Below, in pieces: positions 1 through 10,123 of a DNA stretch of 64,000 nt. The stretch comes from Candidatus Polarisedimenticolaceae bacterium (GTDB lineage Bacteria; Pseudomonadota; Gammaproteobacteria; Chromatiales; Chromatiaceae). The first letter of the stretch is position 1, and the number at the start of each line of letters is the position of its first letter. Location: assembly GCA_021647945.1 (NCBI GenBank), contig JAKITT010000003.1, forward strand, positions 34,109 to 98,108, given 5' to 3'. Both the position numbers and the translations under genes were made by a program. The notes below the pieces were generated by a model. The model had not been told where the DNA came from. It searched no databases and saw only the letters and a program-made list of their open reading frames with translations.

Positions 1-705
1 GTGTCCGATGCTCCCTTCTGCAACCAGCTCATCCCAGGTTTTAGGCTGGTATTCTGCATGCCAAGTGACAATCCGTGTGTCATCAGGAGGCAAAATACCA
101 AGCGCCTGCGCCACCATTCGACTGGTGGCAATCAGCGTTTGATCCATCACCTGAGCCGTCACGGTTGCTCCTGTAATCATATCGATTGGAACATTTCCAT
201 CAGCAGTTAAAACTGTTTTTTGGGTTGAGTCAGCTCCTACGTGCGCAGCACCCTGACTTAGCGCGCCACCAGAGGTGATCTCAAAGGTATCTGATATGTG
301 TTTACCTATGTACTGTGCCAAAAAAACTTCAAGCACAGATTCTGGAATACCAACCAGCAAAATAGGTTCACTGTGATGAACAATCTCAGCACTCAGAATA
401 TAACCTTTGGTATCAATGGCAGCGAGCGTCACCATTGGTTTGCCTGAGTAGGCTGGGATATCAACTAAATCTGTTGAGAGAAAAAGGTAAGCAAAGACTT
501 TGCCTCCTTTCAACGCCTCAATAACGGGTAGAGAGATGCTCTTCGCTTGCTGGAAACTATCAGCTTCTGGCAGAACATGGCTACACGCATAAATATCGCA
601 AAAGGGTTTCCCCTCTTTAAGAGTCAGGCCGTTGTTTGCTCCACTCAGCGTGCTGAATAGCAGAATAAAAGTGAACAGCAGATTTAGCAGTATTTGTTTT
701 GACAT
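1..705 (-). CDS. nosR: NosR, N-terminal part (runs off the window)
   Basis: Reading the minus strand from the ATG at 705 gives 235 residues without a stop. There is an N-terminal signal/membrane segment (ILLNLLFTFILLFSTLSGAN), then a periplasmic FMN-binding domain. Family-typical stretches are LSTDLVDIPAYSGKPM and, near residue 180, the DMITGATVT motif, whose threonine is the known covalent FMN attachment site in NosR. NosR is the membrane flavo-iron-sulfur protein that supports electron supply and maturation of nitrous oxide reductase. It lies downstream of nosZ on the same strand with a 243-bp gap, although in most nos operons it comes first. The transmembrane and ferredoxin-like C-terminal half is beyond the window edge. 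Confidence 0.9.
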   Translation of the reverse strand, partial: MSKQILLNLLFTFILLFSTLSGANNGLTLKEGKPFCDIYACSHVLPEADSFQQAKSISLPVIEALKGGKVFAYLFLSTDLVDIPAYSGKPMVTLAAIDTKGYILSAEIVHHSEPILLVGIPESVLEVFLAQYIGKHISDTFEITSGGALSQGAAHVGADSTQKTVLTADGNVPIDMITGATVTAQVMDQTLIATSRMVAQALGILPPDDTRIVTWHAEYQPKTWDELVAEGSIGH

Positions 706-836
706 ATGTGCGGGATCAATTGTAGTAACAAAAAGACTATATTAGTTATGTCTGATATAGCAAGCCAAACTAATACAAAGAGATATTATATCTCACATCT
801 TTGGGCGTCAGGCCCATTCAGTAACGCAGAGTATAG

Positions 837-880
837 CAGTATAAGCCCTCATCTTCGGATGAAGATGAGGGCTTATACTG
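837..880. other. perfect 20-bp stem-loop between nosZ and nosR
   Basis: Bases 837-856 are the exact reverse complement of 861-880, with a 4-base loop (GGAT). Neither side is followed by a T run, so it is not a classical intrinsic terminator. It sits in the nosZ-nosR gap and could be an mRNA-stabilising or processing hairpin that sets the nosZ:nosR ratio. The role is inferred; the structure is seen directly. Confidence 0.75.
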
Positions 881-948
881 TTCGCGATTAGAGGGCCGGC
901 CAATTCAGTGGGGTAAACCTCAAAAAATCGGCCGGTATCTAAGTAACC

Positions 949-2820
949 TTAAGAGACGATCATTCTACCGCGCATTTCTAGATGAAGTGCATGACAGAAC
1001 CATGGGCAGTAGTACCAGAAAACACCTTTCTTATCAGCTTTGAAAGTGAAAGAGACGATTTCCTGTGGAGAAACACCAACATTAATATCATGCTGAGTGA
1101 TACAGATACCATGACAGAGATCTTCAACCGCATCCATATTGGCCAACACAATAGTGACGGTGTTGCCGTGCTTGATGTTAATTTTGCTCAAAGAGAACTG
1201 AGGAGCAACACTGGTCATGAAGACGTAGGTGTGGTCTCCTTTTTCGATCACTTTAGACTCAGAGCCAATTTTTACGCCCAGTTTCTTAGCCAGTGCATGC
1301 TCGTCATCAAAACGTGGATCATTCATGTCCCAAACTTTCTTAGGACGGATCAGATCACGTGAAACGATCAGCGCATCATGAGGCTCAGGAGAAGCACTGC
1401 CTTCATGAACCATTCTCATTTTGTCGCCAGAGATGTTGAACAGCTGCTCATTCTCAGGGCGGAAAGGACCAACAGGCAGGAAGCGATCTTTAGAGAACTT
1501 ACAAAGAGCAATCATCCAGTTACCATCAGCATCTTTGGTCTCACTCATAGAGGCATTGATGTGACCGATCTGGTAGTGGACGTCAACTTTCTGGATTACA
1601 GGGTTTTTGCCAGCAATCGCTTTAGCAAGATTCCACTTAGTAACCTGTGAATCAAGGAAGATTGAGGTGTAAGCATTGCCTTTGTTATCAAAAGCAGTGT
1701 GCAATGGACCCAGGCCAACTTCAGGTTCTGCAATTACGCAATCACGTGGTTTGATTTTACCAGCGAATGCTGCATCAACTTTAGCCAGTTCGATAACTGA
1801 AACAGTTGGTGACAACTTGCCAGAACAAACAGCATATTTACCAGTTGGATCGACATTAACGCCATGCGGACTCTTAGGAACTGGAATGTAGAGAGTGTAC
1901 TCTGAGTTACCACGACCATCTAGAACAGGAACCTTTGAATCACCAAGGTTGATGCCTTTGCCAGCTTTGATTGCAGCTTCAATGCGCTCTAGGTTAAAAA
2001 CAACCAACCAATCACGATCGTTGCCCATCATCTCTGGAAGCGTTACACCCTCTTCAGAGTTGTAACAACAAGCCATTGAGTATTTGCCTTCATAATCAGT
2101 CGCACAGAGATCAAGGTTGCCATCAACCTGGATCTGCCAACGAACTTCCATTTTCTCGGCATCAACACAGGTGTGCAGACAGCCATACTTAGAAGGATCT
2201 TCTACGTCACGACCATCATTGATTAGCGGGATACGGAATTCAGAGTTAAGGTAAACCGCATTGATTTTGTTACGTGATGGGAAGATACCATGAGTACCCT
2301 GAGCATTAGGGATATCAATGATGCTATCAGTCACCATCATATCCAAACGGACACGAGCAAGACGCGCTTGAGCTTTGTCATTTACAAAGCCATATTTGCC
2401 GTCGTAGGTGCCATCGGTGTATGAAAGATGGAAGTGATGGGTGTCACCTGAAAGTTTACCTTTCAGCATCTTTTTACTGACGTTGGTAGTGCCCCAACCG
2501 TAAGCAGCATCAAAGTTAAAAACAGGGATACGCTTCAGTTCACGACCAGAAGGAATACCTATAACCCGAACCTCACCAGACTGACCGCCTGACCAGAAAC
2601 CGTAGTACTCATCTAGTTCACCAGGAGCAACATGCTCTTTAGGCCCTTTACCTGAAGAAGCCTGCGCCACAGATGATGTTCCAAACGGCAGCATTCCCAT
2701 TGAAACCGCACCAGCACCAGCCAGTCCTGTTGCAGCAGTTTTAAAAAAACCGCGGCGTGATGGCTCTACTACTTCGCCAGTTATTACTTCTTCATTATGG
2801 TCGATTTTCTTATCGCTCAT
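949..2820 (-). CDS. nosZ: Nitrous oxide reductase, clade I (TAT-exported)
   Basis: The 623-residue protein reduces N2O to N2 in the periplasm. The N-terminus has a twin-arginine signal (SRRGFF, Arg22-Arg23), placing it in the Tat-dependent clade I. CuZ histidine ligands include the HHFH group around 128-131 within DTHHFHLSYTDGTYD. The C-terminal CuA site shows Cys605, Trp607, Cys609, His613 and Met616 in WYYCPWFCHALHLEM. Length and motifs are complete, so it should be functional. It has a 920-bp upstream region with an FNR-type box; nosR follows it. No nosDFYL are visible in the window; they may lie beyond the left edge. Confidence 0.97.
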   Translation of the reverse strand: MSDKKIDHNEEVITGEVVEPSRRGFFKTAATGLAGAGAVSMGMLPFGTSSVAQASSGKGPKEHVAPGELDEYYGFWSGGQSGEVRVIGIPSGRELKRIPVFNFDAAYGWGTTNVSKKMLKGKLSGDTHHFHLSYTDGTYDGKYGFVNDKAQARLARVRLDMMVTDSIIDIPNAQGTHGIFPSRNKINAVYLNSEFRIPLINDGRDVEDPSKYGCLHTCVDAEKMEVRWQIQVDGNLDLCATDYEGKYSMACCYNSEEGVTLPEMMGNDRDWLVVFNLERIEAAIKAGKGINLGDSKVPVLDGRGNSEYTLYIPVPKSPHGVNVDPTGKYAVCSGKLSPTVSVIELAKVDAAFAGKIKPRDCVIAEPEVGLGPLHTAFDNKGNAYTSIFLDSQVTKWNLAKAIAGKNPVIQKVDVHYQIGHINASMSETKDADGNWMIALCKFSKDRFLPVGPFRPENEQLFNISGDKMRMVHEGSASPEPHDALIVSRDLIRPKKVWDMNDPRFDDEHALAKKLGVKIGSESKVIEKGDHTYVFMTSVAPQFSLSKINIKHGNTVTIVLANMDAVEDLCHGICITQHDINVGVSPQEIVSFTFKADKKGVFWYYCPWFCHALHLEMRGRMIVS

Positions 2821-3740
2821 TGTAACCTCTATATATTTTAGTAACGGGGTGTCTTTAAATTCTAAAAACTGTATCGCCTACTCATTACGTTCAAACTCAA
2901 GCAGCTCCATATATGGGGGCTTTTTAGGAACTGCGACAATTCGTCACATTCTCAACCCAGCTAAGAACACATAGAATGTTACTACACCTGACTATGGCCA
3001 AACTTGATCTAAATCAATATAAAATTAGACAGCATTCCTCTACAAAAAAAGAGGTCACAGAGGTGTGCCATCAACCTCATTTAAGAAGCCAAAAGCACAA
3101 CGTCAAGCGAGATCTTTGATCTCAATCATACAAAACGGGACACCCCAGTCACCCTTTTGCAATCGATCTTCGACAGCCTATTATGCCCCGGACGTCGTGA
3201 CGCCGCGTTCGAATGCCTACTATCGTATCTCCTCTGGCACTCGCGCACGACGGGTTACGGTGCACCCTCACAGCTACCGGGGCTAACCGCCCTCGTTTTA
3301 CACGCCATGGCGGTCAACGATAGTTGATTACATTCAACCATGTGTATGAAATGCAAACTTAACTAACGCTAACGCTGATTTGCATTCCAACTCCATCCAA
3401 ATGGTTACAGCCATCTCCACACTTGCCTTAGCACTTCACACAGTTAGCCTTATAAAGGCAGCACACATCAAGAAGCTTCAATAACTCAAATGTCAGCCAG
3501 TCACATAATCAACACATGACTTGCCGCGCAGCACTAAGACAAAGCAGAATCAATCAAACCCCATGTATGAAATAGAGTCGTTATGTATGATTGATTTAGC
3601 CATTGGGCCAACTTCCGCACCCGGAGAACACGGCTCACTGAGCCCAATAAACGCCTATTTTAGCATATCAATTTGAAGCAACAGCAAAAGACTGAGATCA
3701 TTGCTGGCAAACATGCCACCAATTAAGTTGTACTAAAAAG
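2821..3740. other. 920-bp non-coding divergent region nosZ / ccsA-like
   Basis: No convincing gene. It holds the FNR-type box at 3004-3017, a GC-rich patch at about 3180-3310 that I do not recognise, and a small inverted repeat (3548-3556 with 3588-3596). The 73-codon reading frame at 3065-3286 has no family signature, and I regard it as chance. The length suggests complex regulation or an untranslated leader for nosZ. Confidence 0.5.
3004..3017. promoter_or_regulatory. FNR/Anr-type binding site upstream of nosZ
   Basis: The sequence TTGATCTAAATCAA matches the FNR-family consensus TTGAT-N4-ATCAA at every defined position. It lies 184 bp upstream of the nosZ start codon and about 720 bp from the divergent ccsA-like gene, so it most likely gives nosZ anaerobic (or NO-responsive, DNR-type) control. 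Regulator identity is inferred. Confidence 0.8.
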
Positions 3741-4511
3741 ATGACGACAGAACTTGAGACACTTATTTCATCTACCCGGGTTGCAGCCATAGTCATCATT
3801 GGATTTGCTATCTTATTCTCTATGTTTGGTCACAGGCGGAGTACGACCTACTCATTACTGAGCTTCTTACTCCTCATTACTATATTTTTTGCTACTCGCG
3901 CCTATTTAAAAGAGTTTTTCCCATTCACCGACAAAATTGAGTCATTTGCCACCCTATCGGTATTGATTGTGGTCTGCGCCATGATCTATCGAGAGAAAAT
4001 TGCTAACAAAGAGTTCACCACCTTATTGGTACTGGCCTTCTCCTCTCTGGCTGCAACACTCATTTTTGAAGATAAGCTGCATTATCCAACGGCCTATCTT
4101 AGAACCATCTGGTACCCATTACATGTGCCTCTTTCATTCGCTGCCTATGCGCTCTGGTTCTTAGCGGGCATTGATGCGCTCTATTCAACCAGGAAATTAA
4201 AGTCAATCGACCCAGCATTGGCCGACAGACCTCTGATTACCGAACTCAACCGCAACGGTTTTATTCTATTCAGCTTTGCCATGCTCTTTGGTGGCATTTG
4301 GGGATATCTGGCTTGGGGCGCTTACTTTATGTGGGATTCAAAACTACTCTGGTCCGTTATTCTCTGGCTCTACTACGGCAACCTGCTGCATATCGATGCA
4401 CTACCTCGGTTTCGGCATTGGAAAGTACCGCTCTATACCATCGGTATGGCCTTAATTTTGATCACCTTTATTGGCACCGGTTTCTTCACACGCTCAATCC
4501 ATAAATTCTGA
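3741..4511 (+). CDS. CcsA-like cytochrome c assembly protein
   Basis: A 256-residue polytopic membrane protein with about seven to eight hydrophobic segments. It contains a tryptophan-rich WWD-type signature (WGAYFMWDSKLLWS, about residues 192-205) characteristic of the CcsA/CcmC heme-handling family, and a histidine in WYPLHVPLSF that could be an axial heme ligand. It would export or present heme for attachment to apocytochromes c outside the membrane. The next gene, a ResB-like protein two bases downstream, makes this a compact System II-type pair. It is shorter than typical CcsA (about 300-330), so it may be specialised for a subset of cytochromes. Confidence 0.8.
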   Translation: MTTELETLISSTRVAAIVIIGFAILFSMFGHRRSTTYSLLSFLLLITIFFATRAYLKEFFPFTDKIESFATLSVLIVVCAMIYREKIANKEFTTLLVLAFSSLAATLIFEDKLHYPTAYLRTIWYPLHVPLSFAAYALWFLAGIDALYSTRKLKSIDPALADRPLITELNRNGFILFSFAMLFGGIWGYLAWGAYFMWDSKLLWSVILWLYYGNLLHIDALPRFRHWKVPLYTIGMALILITFIGTGFFTRSIHKF

Positions 4512-4513
4512 AC

Positions 4514-5494
4514 ATGCTCTATTCACTGATTAAGTTAGTCGGCCACCGAGATCTTGGATTCATCCTTGGTCTTGTTGTGGTATTCAACCTCGCCATCGGT
4601 AGTTTGGTGATGAATATCTACACCGACCTCTACCCCCCCTTCTTCCCTTTTGATCTGAACTACTTCTTCGATCCAGTCAGAATTGAACACAGCTGGCTCT
4701 ATGCACTCATCATCACCTTTACACTCTATGGCATAAATCTCAGCGCCTGCCTGATCGAATCTGCCGTTGAACTCATTCAATCCAAAAGCCAGCGACTTCA
4801 CAGAACAGCAGCGCTACTTATTCATCTCGCTCTACTGCTCACCATGGGCGCTCATCTAGTTGATGGCTTTTACGGCCAAACCCAGCATGGGGTTATCTCA
4901 CAGGAGGGGGTACTTATCCCTGGCATAGGATTGGTGAGAACGGAGTACATTGAAAACATCCAACACCCCGATGGGAGTCTGAAAGATACTAAGGTGGGTC
5001 TCAAGATCGAACGCGCTAATGGCGAGAAAATCAACCAAACGATCGCCTACAATGAACCCGCCATCTTCGACAATGGCGAGTGGGAGATTATTATTCAAAG
5101 TGGCGAAAATAAGGTACGTGGATTTATCATCAAAAGTGACAACAGCGGCCAGGAGATCTCCCTCACCACCGAAATAGCTAAACAAGTAGGCTCTGGCAGC
5201 GTCACCTTACAAGGTATGATCAACACACAGATGGGGCCTTTTGCCCAACTCACATGGCAAGCAGAAGATGGTACAACAGAGACAAAAATCATCGCATTAA
5301 CAACCACTGCTGGTCGCCACAGCTCACTGACATTGGGCCAAGAGGTGTTTCAATTTAAGGAACTCACCTACCGCCCCATGGCCGCAGTAATGGTGCGCTA
5401 TAACCCTGCCATTCTGCTTATTGCCTTAGCACTGTTTATCTCCACAATCGGTTTGATTATGCTAAAACCCGTCTGGTGGAGAAGGGAACATTAA
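4514..5494 (+). CDS. ResB-like cytochrome c biogenesis protein
   Basis: The 326-residue protein has three N-terminal membrane segments (about 12-35, 58-80, 98-115), a large periplasmic beta-rich domain (about 120-290) and a final membrane helix (about 297-317), the arrangement of ResB/Ccs1 in System II cytochrome c maturation. It starts two bases after the CcsA-like gene, so the two are co-translated. ResB holds apocytochrome for heme ligation by its CcsA partner. Similarity is judged from architecture and context rather than from a strict motif, so the call is family-level. Confidence 0.7.
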   Translation: MLYSLIKLVGHRDLGFILGLVVVFNLAIGSLVMNIYTDLYPPFFPFDLNYFFDPVRIEHSWLYALIITFTLYGINLSACLIESAVELIQSKSQRLHRTAALLIHLALLLTMGAHLVDGFYGQTQHGVISQEGVLIPGIGLVRTEYIENIQHPDGSLKDTKVGLKIERANGEKINQTIAYNEPAIFDNGEWEIIIQSGENKVRGFIIKSDNSGQEISLTTEIAKQVGSGSVTLQGMINTQMGPFAQLTWQAEDGTTETKIIALTTTAGRHSSLTLGQEVFQFKELTYRPMAAVMVRYNPAILLIALALFISTIGLIMLKPVWWRREH

Positions 5495-5539
5495 TGATCT
5501 ACAGATATCTTTCCCCTTTAATAATAGTGAAGCACTCCA

Positions 5540-6832
5540 TTGTCTAACATCCTAAAAGATGAGCTGCTGCTAACCGCTCCGCCCCTCCTTATTGGCGCTC
5601 TCGTTGGTTGGTTGGCGAATGACATTGCTCTAGGCATTGCGGCCACACTGCTAACTTTTTCAGCACGGCATTTCCATCAGCTTATTTTGCTAAATAAATT
5701 GATTAGCAACGGCAAAGAGGTGCAAAAGCCCTACCCAACCGGCCTATGGGGGAAGATATATCGGGAAAAAAGCCTTCAACAGAAACAAAACAACAAGCTC
5801 AAACAGAATTTAAAGCAGTTTGTCACTAACTTCCAAGAGGCCAGCACGGCTATATCGGACGCCCTGATCACGCTTGACCAGGAAAATAGAATCAGTTGGG
5901 CCAACCCCGCAGCAGAAACTCTGCTCAACATTCACTGGCCTAGTGACAGCGGTCAATTACTGACCGATAAGGTCGATTACCTATTCCTTGAGACCTACCT
6001 GCAACAGTCCGATTTCAGTCGACCATTAGAGTTCTCACTGCCAAATAACCAAAATGCCATCATCTCTCTACAGGTGACCTCTTTTGGTAAAATGGAACGA
6101 CAGCACCTAGTGGTTGTGCGTGAGATCACTCAACTATTCCACCTCAACCAAGCCCGGCGAAATTTCGTCTCTAGCGTCTCCCATGAACTAAAGACCCCAC
6201 TCACCGTCCTCGTCGGTTTTCTCGAAGCGCTGAATGATGCAGAAACCCTAGCGCACCAAGATCGCCCACTTGAACTAATGCAGCAACAAGCGGCGAGAAT
6301 GCAGCTATTGGTGGATGATCTACTGATACTTTCAAGATTAGAGATCGAGAGCAAAACCATTGATGAGGAGCCACTCGCTATCGGTACGCTGATTACTGAG
6401 GTGATCGAAGAGGCAAAACTTCTTAGCGATGCACAGAGACACCAATTTAAACTAAAGATCGACGAGTCGCTCTCACTACATGGTAATCGACAAGAGATTC
6501 GCAGTAGCTTCTCCAACCTGCTAACCAATGCAGTAAAATACTCATCACCCAACAGCACCATATCGATCATTTGGGCGAAGAACAGCGTCGGCCCATATTT
6601 TTCTGTGTCAGACCAGGGCGACGGCATTGCAGAGCGTCACCTCTCCCGCCTAACAGAGCGTTTTTATCGAGTCGACACGGGGCGATCTCGCGAATCAGGA
6701 GGTACCGGGCTTGGGCTGGCTATCGTTAAACATGCACTCTATCGTCACGATGCCGAACTAAAAATAAGCAGTAAAATCGGCGTAGGCAGCACTTTCTGCT
6801 GTCAATTTCACCATTCTCGAGCCATCTATTGA
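5540..6832 (+). CDS. PhoR-like sensor histidine kinase (TTG start)
   Basis: A 430-residue kinase: two N-terminal hydrophobic segments (about 8-45), a PAS domain (about 90-200, ITLDQENRISWANPAAETLL), a HisKA helix with the phosphorylatable His in FVSSVSHELKTPLT (about 217), and a HATPase domain ending in GGTGLGLAIVKHAL. This is the PhoR layout. The start must be TTG at 5540 because an in-frame stop lies at 5528-5530 and no ATG intervenes. No PhoB-type regulator is adjacent. It follows the ccs pair on the same strand, 45 bp away, so it could sense something other than phosphate. Confidence 0.8.
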   Translation: MSNILKDELLLTAPPLLIGALVGWLANDIALGIAATLLTFSARHFHQLILLNKLISNGKEVQKPYPTGLWGKIYREKSLQQKQNNKLKQNLKQFVTNFQEASTAISDALITLDQENRISWANPAAETLLNIHWPSDSGQLLTDKVDYLFLETYLQQSDFSRPLEFSLPNNQNAIISLQVTSFGKMERQHLVVVREITQLFHLNQARRNFVSSVSHELKTPLTVLVGFLEALNDAETLAHQDRPLELMQQQAARMQLLVDDLLILSRLEIESKTIDEEPLAIGTLITEVIEEAKLLSDAQRHQFKLKIDESLSLHGNRQEIRSSFSNLLTNAVKYSSPNSTISIIWAKNSVGPYFSVSDQGDGIAERHLSRLTERFYRVDTGRSRESGGTGLGLAIVKHALYRHDAELKISSKIGVGSTFCCQFHHSRAIY

Positions 6833-6915
6833 ACGGTAGATCTGAATAGTTAGTAGCTCTGTAAAACAGAGTGTTGCTTAGCCTAAGATAAGAGAGGAGA
6901 TTAATTAGCGAGCGT

Positions 6916-6943
6916 AAAAAAAGTAGAGAGCGAACGCCTCTAC
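6916..6943 (-). terminator. intrinsic terminator of ihfB
   Basis: On the minus strand, GTAGAG-GCG pairs with CGC-T-CTCTAC across a two-base TT loop, with one bulged T, and is followed by seven Ts (6916-6922). It lies about 80 bp past the ihfB stop, facing the convergent phoR-like gene. Further weak hairpins occur at 6857-6871 and 6943-6966. Confidence 0.85.
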
Positions 6944-7022
6944 GCACCTGGCATAAGAAAGGTGCGAATAGCACAGCAGAAAAGATAAGGGTTAACCTTA
7001 CCTTAAGCAGCACAGCAAACGA

Positions 7023-7331
7023 TCAATCCTCGCAGATATCGCAACGCGTGCGGGAGGCATCGACCCGTTCACGCAGCTCTTTACCCGGTTTGAAGTGCGG
7101 TACATGTTTGCCTGCAAGGGCCACCGAATCTCCCGTTTTTGGGTTTCTTCCAAAACGAGGTGGACGATAGTGAAGGGAAAAACTCCCAAAACCACGAATT
7201 TCGATGCGTTCGCCAGAGGCCAGTGACTGCCCCATCTGCTCAATCATGCACTTTACAGCCAACTCAACATCACGATGTGCGAGATGACTTTGTCGTTTTG
7301 CAATAATTTCAATCAGCTCAGACTTTGTCAT
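7023..7331 (-). CDS. ihfB: Integration host factor beta subunit
   Basis: The 102-residue protein has the HU/IHF fold: N-terminal helices ([17 protein letters not shown]), the beta-arm signature [12 protein letters not shown] with the intercalating-proline region, and the IHF-type C-terminus [12 protein letters not shown]. With IhfA it bends DNA, for example at sigma-54 promoters, which are relevant in this window. The position after cmk and rpsA is the standard proteobacterial order. A short Cys-containing tail (RTRCDICED) extends past the usual end. Confidence 0.95.
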   Translation of the reverse strand: MTKSELIEIIAKRQSHLAHRDVELAVKCMIEQMGQSLASGERIEIRGFGSFSLHYRPPRFGRNPKTGDSVALAGKHVPHFKPGKELRERVDASRTRCDICED

Positions 7332-7383
7332 TCTTAAATATATTCCCGAACCTAGAACAATAAAACAAACTAGTTTGAGCTGT

Positions 7384-7413
7384 CAGGGCTGATCTAAAAG
7401 GAGATCAGCCCTG
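7384..7413. terminator. 12-bp perfect stem-loop between rpsA and ihfB
   Basis: CAGGGCTGATCT (7384-7395) pairs exactly with AGATCAGCCCTG (7402-7413) around a six-base loop. The minus strand has no T run right after the stem, so it may attenuate or process the rpsA-ihfB transcript rather than stop it fully. Confidence 0.6.
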
Positions 7414-7435
7414 AACAACTTAAACCATTAAGAGC

Positions 7436-9112
7436 TTACTCGCCCTTTCCTTCCATCTGCTGCTTCAACAGGTCACCCAAAGTAGGCTTGCTGCTGGCTG
7501 CATCACGGGCGTAACCCTTCATTGCAGCGCTCTCTTCATCAACATCTTTCGCTTTGATAGAGAGTGAAATGCTACGGTTCTTACGATCAACACCCAAGAA
7601 CTTAGCCTCTAACTTCTGACCCTCTTTCAAAATGGTACGTGCATCCTCTACACGATCACGAGAGAGTTCAGAAGCACGTAGATAACCATCAATACCGTCA
7701 GCCAGATTAACGACGGCACCCTTAGCATCAACCTCAGTAACAACACCATTTACGATGCTGCCTTTACCATGACTAGCGACATACATTGAGAATGGATCTT
7801 TCGCCAGCTGTTTAACACCGAGAGAGATACGCTCACGCTCAGGATCGACAGAGAGAACCACCGTCTCAACTTCATCACCCTTCTTGAAATCACGGATGGC
7901 ATCTTCGCCACCTTCGTCCCAAGTGATATCTGACATATGAACCAGACCATCAATGCCACCGTCTAGACCGATAAAGATACCGAAATCGGTGATTGATTTG
8001 ATCTTACCAGAGACATGATCACCTTTGTTATGGGTCTCACCAAACTCTTCCCAAGGGTTAGGACGAACCTGTTTCATACCGAGAGAGACGCGACGACGTT
8101 CTTCATCGATATCAAGAACCATTACTTCAACTTCATCACCCAACTGAACCAGCTTGTTAGGGTGAATATTCTTGTTGGTCCAATCCATCTCAGAGACATG
8201 AACCAGACCCTCTACACCCTCTTCGATCTCAACAAAGCAACCGTAGTCAGCGATGTTGGTGATCTTACCAAACAGACGTGTGTGCTCTGGGTAACGACGA
8301 GCCAGGTTGCTCCATGGATCATCGCCCATCTGTTTCAGGCCGAGTGATACACGGCTGCGCTCTTTATCAAACTTGAGGACGCGTACGCTAACTTCGTCAC
8401 CGATCTCAACCACTTCTGAAGGGTGTTTAACACGCTTCCAGGCCATGTCGGTGATGTGCAGCAGGCCATCGATACCACCCAAGTCGACGAATGCGCCGTA
8501 ATCGGTGAGGTTTTTGACGATGCCTTTGATCTCCATCCCTTCCTGGAGAGACTCCAGCAGCGCTTCGCGCTCTGCGCTGTACTCAGACTCGACAACAGCA
8601 CGACGTGAAACAACCACGTTGTTGCGACGACGATCCAGCTTAATAACTTTGAATTCGAGATCCTTGCCTTCCAGGTACGCGGTATCGCGAACTGGACGAA
8701 CGTCAACCAGTGAACCCGGCAGGAATGCACGGATATCGCCCAGCTCAACAGTGAAACCACCTTTGACCTTGCCATTGATACGACCAACAACGGTCTCTTC
8801 AGCTTCAAATGCTTTCTCAAGCACTTGCCATGCTTGGTTACGTTTCGCCTTCTCACGTGAGAGACGGGTCGCACCGAAACCATCTTCTACGGCATCTAGA
8901 GCAACTTCTACTTGGTCACCCAGTTCAACCTCCAGCTCACCAGCCAGATTAAGGAACTGCTCTCTAGGGATGATGCCTTCTGATTTTAAACCAGCATTAA
9001 CGATCACGGTATCGCTCGTAATCTCGATCACAGTGCCAATAACAATTGCGCCCGTATTGAGCTGCATGTTGGCCATGCTCTCTTCAAATAATTCTGCAAA
9101 ACTCTCGGTCAT
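7436..9112 (-). CDS. rpsA: 30S ribosomal protein S1
   Basis: The 558-residue protein contains six S1/OB-fold repeats, the later ones with the repeated GxVxxITDFGxFV-type signature (for example [24 protein letters not shown] and [22 protein letters not shown], in parts). It recruits mRNA to the 30S subunit. The length equals the E. coli protein. It lies between cmk and ihfB as usual. Confidence 0.98.
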   Translation of the reverse strand: MTESFAELFEESMANMQLNTGAIVIGTVIEITSDTVIVNAGLKSEGIIPREQFLNLAGELEVELGDQVEVALDAVEDGFGATRLSREKAKRNQAWQVLEKAFEAEETVVGRINGKVKGGFTVELGDIRAFLPGSLVDVRPVRDTAYLEGKDLEFKVIKLDRRRNNVVVSRRAVVESEYSAEREALLESLQEGMEIKGIVKNLTDYGAFVDLGGIDGLLHITDMAWKRVKHPSEVVEIGDEVSVRVLKFDKERSRVSLGLKQMGDDPWSNLARRYPEHTRLFGKITNIADYGCFVEIEEGVEGLVHVSEMDWTNKNIHPNKLVQLGDEVEVMVLDIDEERRRVSLGMKQVRPNPWEEFGETHNKGDHVSGKIKSITDFGIFIGLDGGIDGLVHMSDITWDEGGEDAIRDFKKGDEVETVVLSVDPERERISLGVKQLAKDPFSMYVASHGKGSIVNGVVTEVDAKGAVVNLADGIDGYLRASELSRDRVEDARTILKEGQKLEAKFLGVDRKNRSISLSIKAKDVDEESAAMKGYARDAASSKPTLGDLLKQQMEGKGE

Positions 9113-9258
9113 GGGATTGGATTTCCTGAAGCCAGGGCTTCTACAAGACGATATGGGATGTCGTCAGGTTAAATAGTTAAATTTAGTCGTGAACACCTGT
9201 TCATCGACCCTCTTGTTTCACCTGCTGTTGAAATAATAGTCAACCGCAGAGCGTTTCT

Positions 9259-9912
9259 CTAGAGCCTTTTTCCAGCCTCTTGTAAGACTAAATTCAGCAC
9301 CTCTTCAATAGAAAGTGATGTTGAGTCAAGCACTAGCGCCCCCTCGGCTGCCACCAGGGGAGCAACACTGCGGTTCATGTCGCGCTGATCGCGCTCCTTA
9401 ATCTCCACAGTGAGCTCGCGGACATTAACATCTAACCCCTTCTCTTTCAACTGCTTATAGCGTCTTTTCGCCCGTTCTTCAGCACTTGCCGTGAGAAAAA
9501 CCTTCAGCATCGCATCAGGAAAGACAACACTCCCCATATCACGGCCATCTGCCACTAAACCTGGAGGCTTGGCATAATCGTGCTGCCAAGCAAGCAGTGC
9601 GGCTCTAACCTGTGGAATTGCCGCTACTTTTGAGGCGTTATTGCCTGCCGTCTCAGTGCGGATAGTATCGGTGACATCATCCCCCTCAAGCAGCACACGC
9701 TCACCGACAAACTCAACCGACATCGTCTCGGCAATCTCTACAACCCGTGCCACCTCATCATATCCAATCCCTTGGCGGTTTACGGCTAGACCTAACAAGC
9801 GGTATAAGGCACCGCTATCTAGGAAGTGCCAACCAAAATGGTTGGCCAGCCGTTGGCTGATGGTGCCTTTACCCGACCCACTTGGGCCATCAATAGTGAT
9901 TATTTTTGTCAT
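9259..9912 (-). CDS. cmk: Cytidylate kinase
   Basis: The 217-residue P-loop kinase phosphorylates CMP/dCMP. The Walker A motif GPSGSGKGTIS lies at residues 8-18. LADGRDMGSVVFPDA-type CMP-binding residues (here LVADGRDMGSVVF) and the lid region KRRYKQL are present. It is upstream of rpsA on the same strand, the conserved arrangement. Confidence 0.97.
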   Translation of the reverse strand: MTKIITIDGPSGSGKGTISQRLANHFGWHFLDSGALYRLLGLAVNRQGIGYDEVARVVEIAETMSVEFVGERVLLEGDDVTDTIRTETAGNNASKVAAIPQVRAALLAWQHDYAKPPGLVADGRDMGSVVFPDAMLKVFLTASAEERAKRRYKQLKEKGLDVNVRELTVEIKERDQRDMNRSVAPLVAAEGALVLDSTSLSIEEVLNLVLQEAGKRL

Positions 9913-10123
9913 CTAAATATATACCGCATATAGAAATGTCCAACTCAGCAAGCCGTATGCCGCCGTTGAAATCTGGGCGATATACTAGCCTCTTCTTATA
10001 GTGAGCGCTTATCAAATTTATCGACTTGCAAGAAAACCGTAAATGCCTTGCCTCTGGTTGTTACTATTATTTATGAGCAGAGCCACCTAGCAGGCGACTC
10101 CTCCACGCGCCATGAGGGAGGCG

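Noticed and set aside
837..880. nosZ terminator
   Set aside because: The stem is perfect but no T run follows on either strand; kept only as a stem-loop of unknown role.
3065..3286. 73-codon frame and GC-rich patch upstream of nosZ
   Set aside because: I first suspected an rRNA or gene fragment, but found no match to any rRNA or protein I know.
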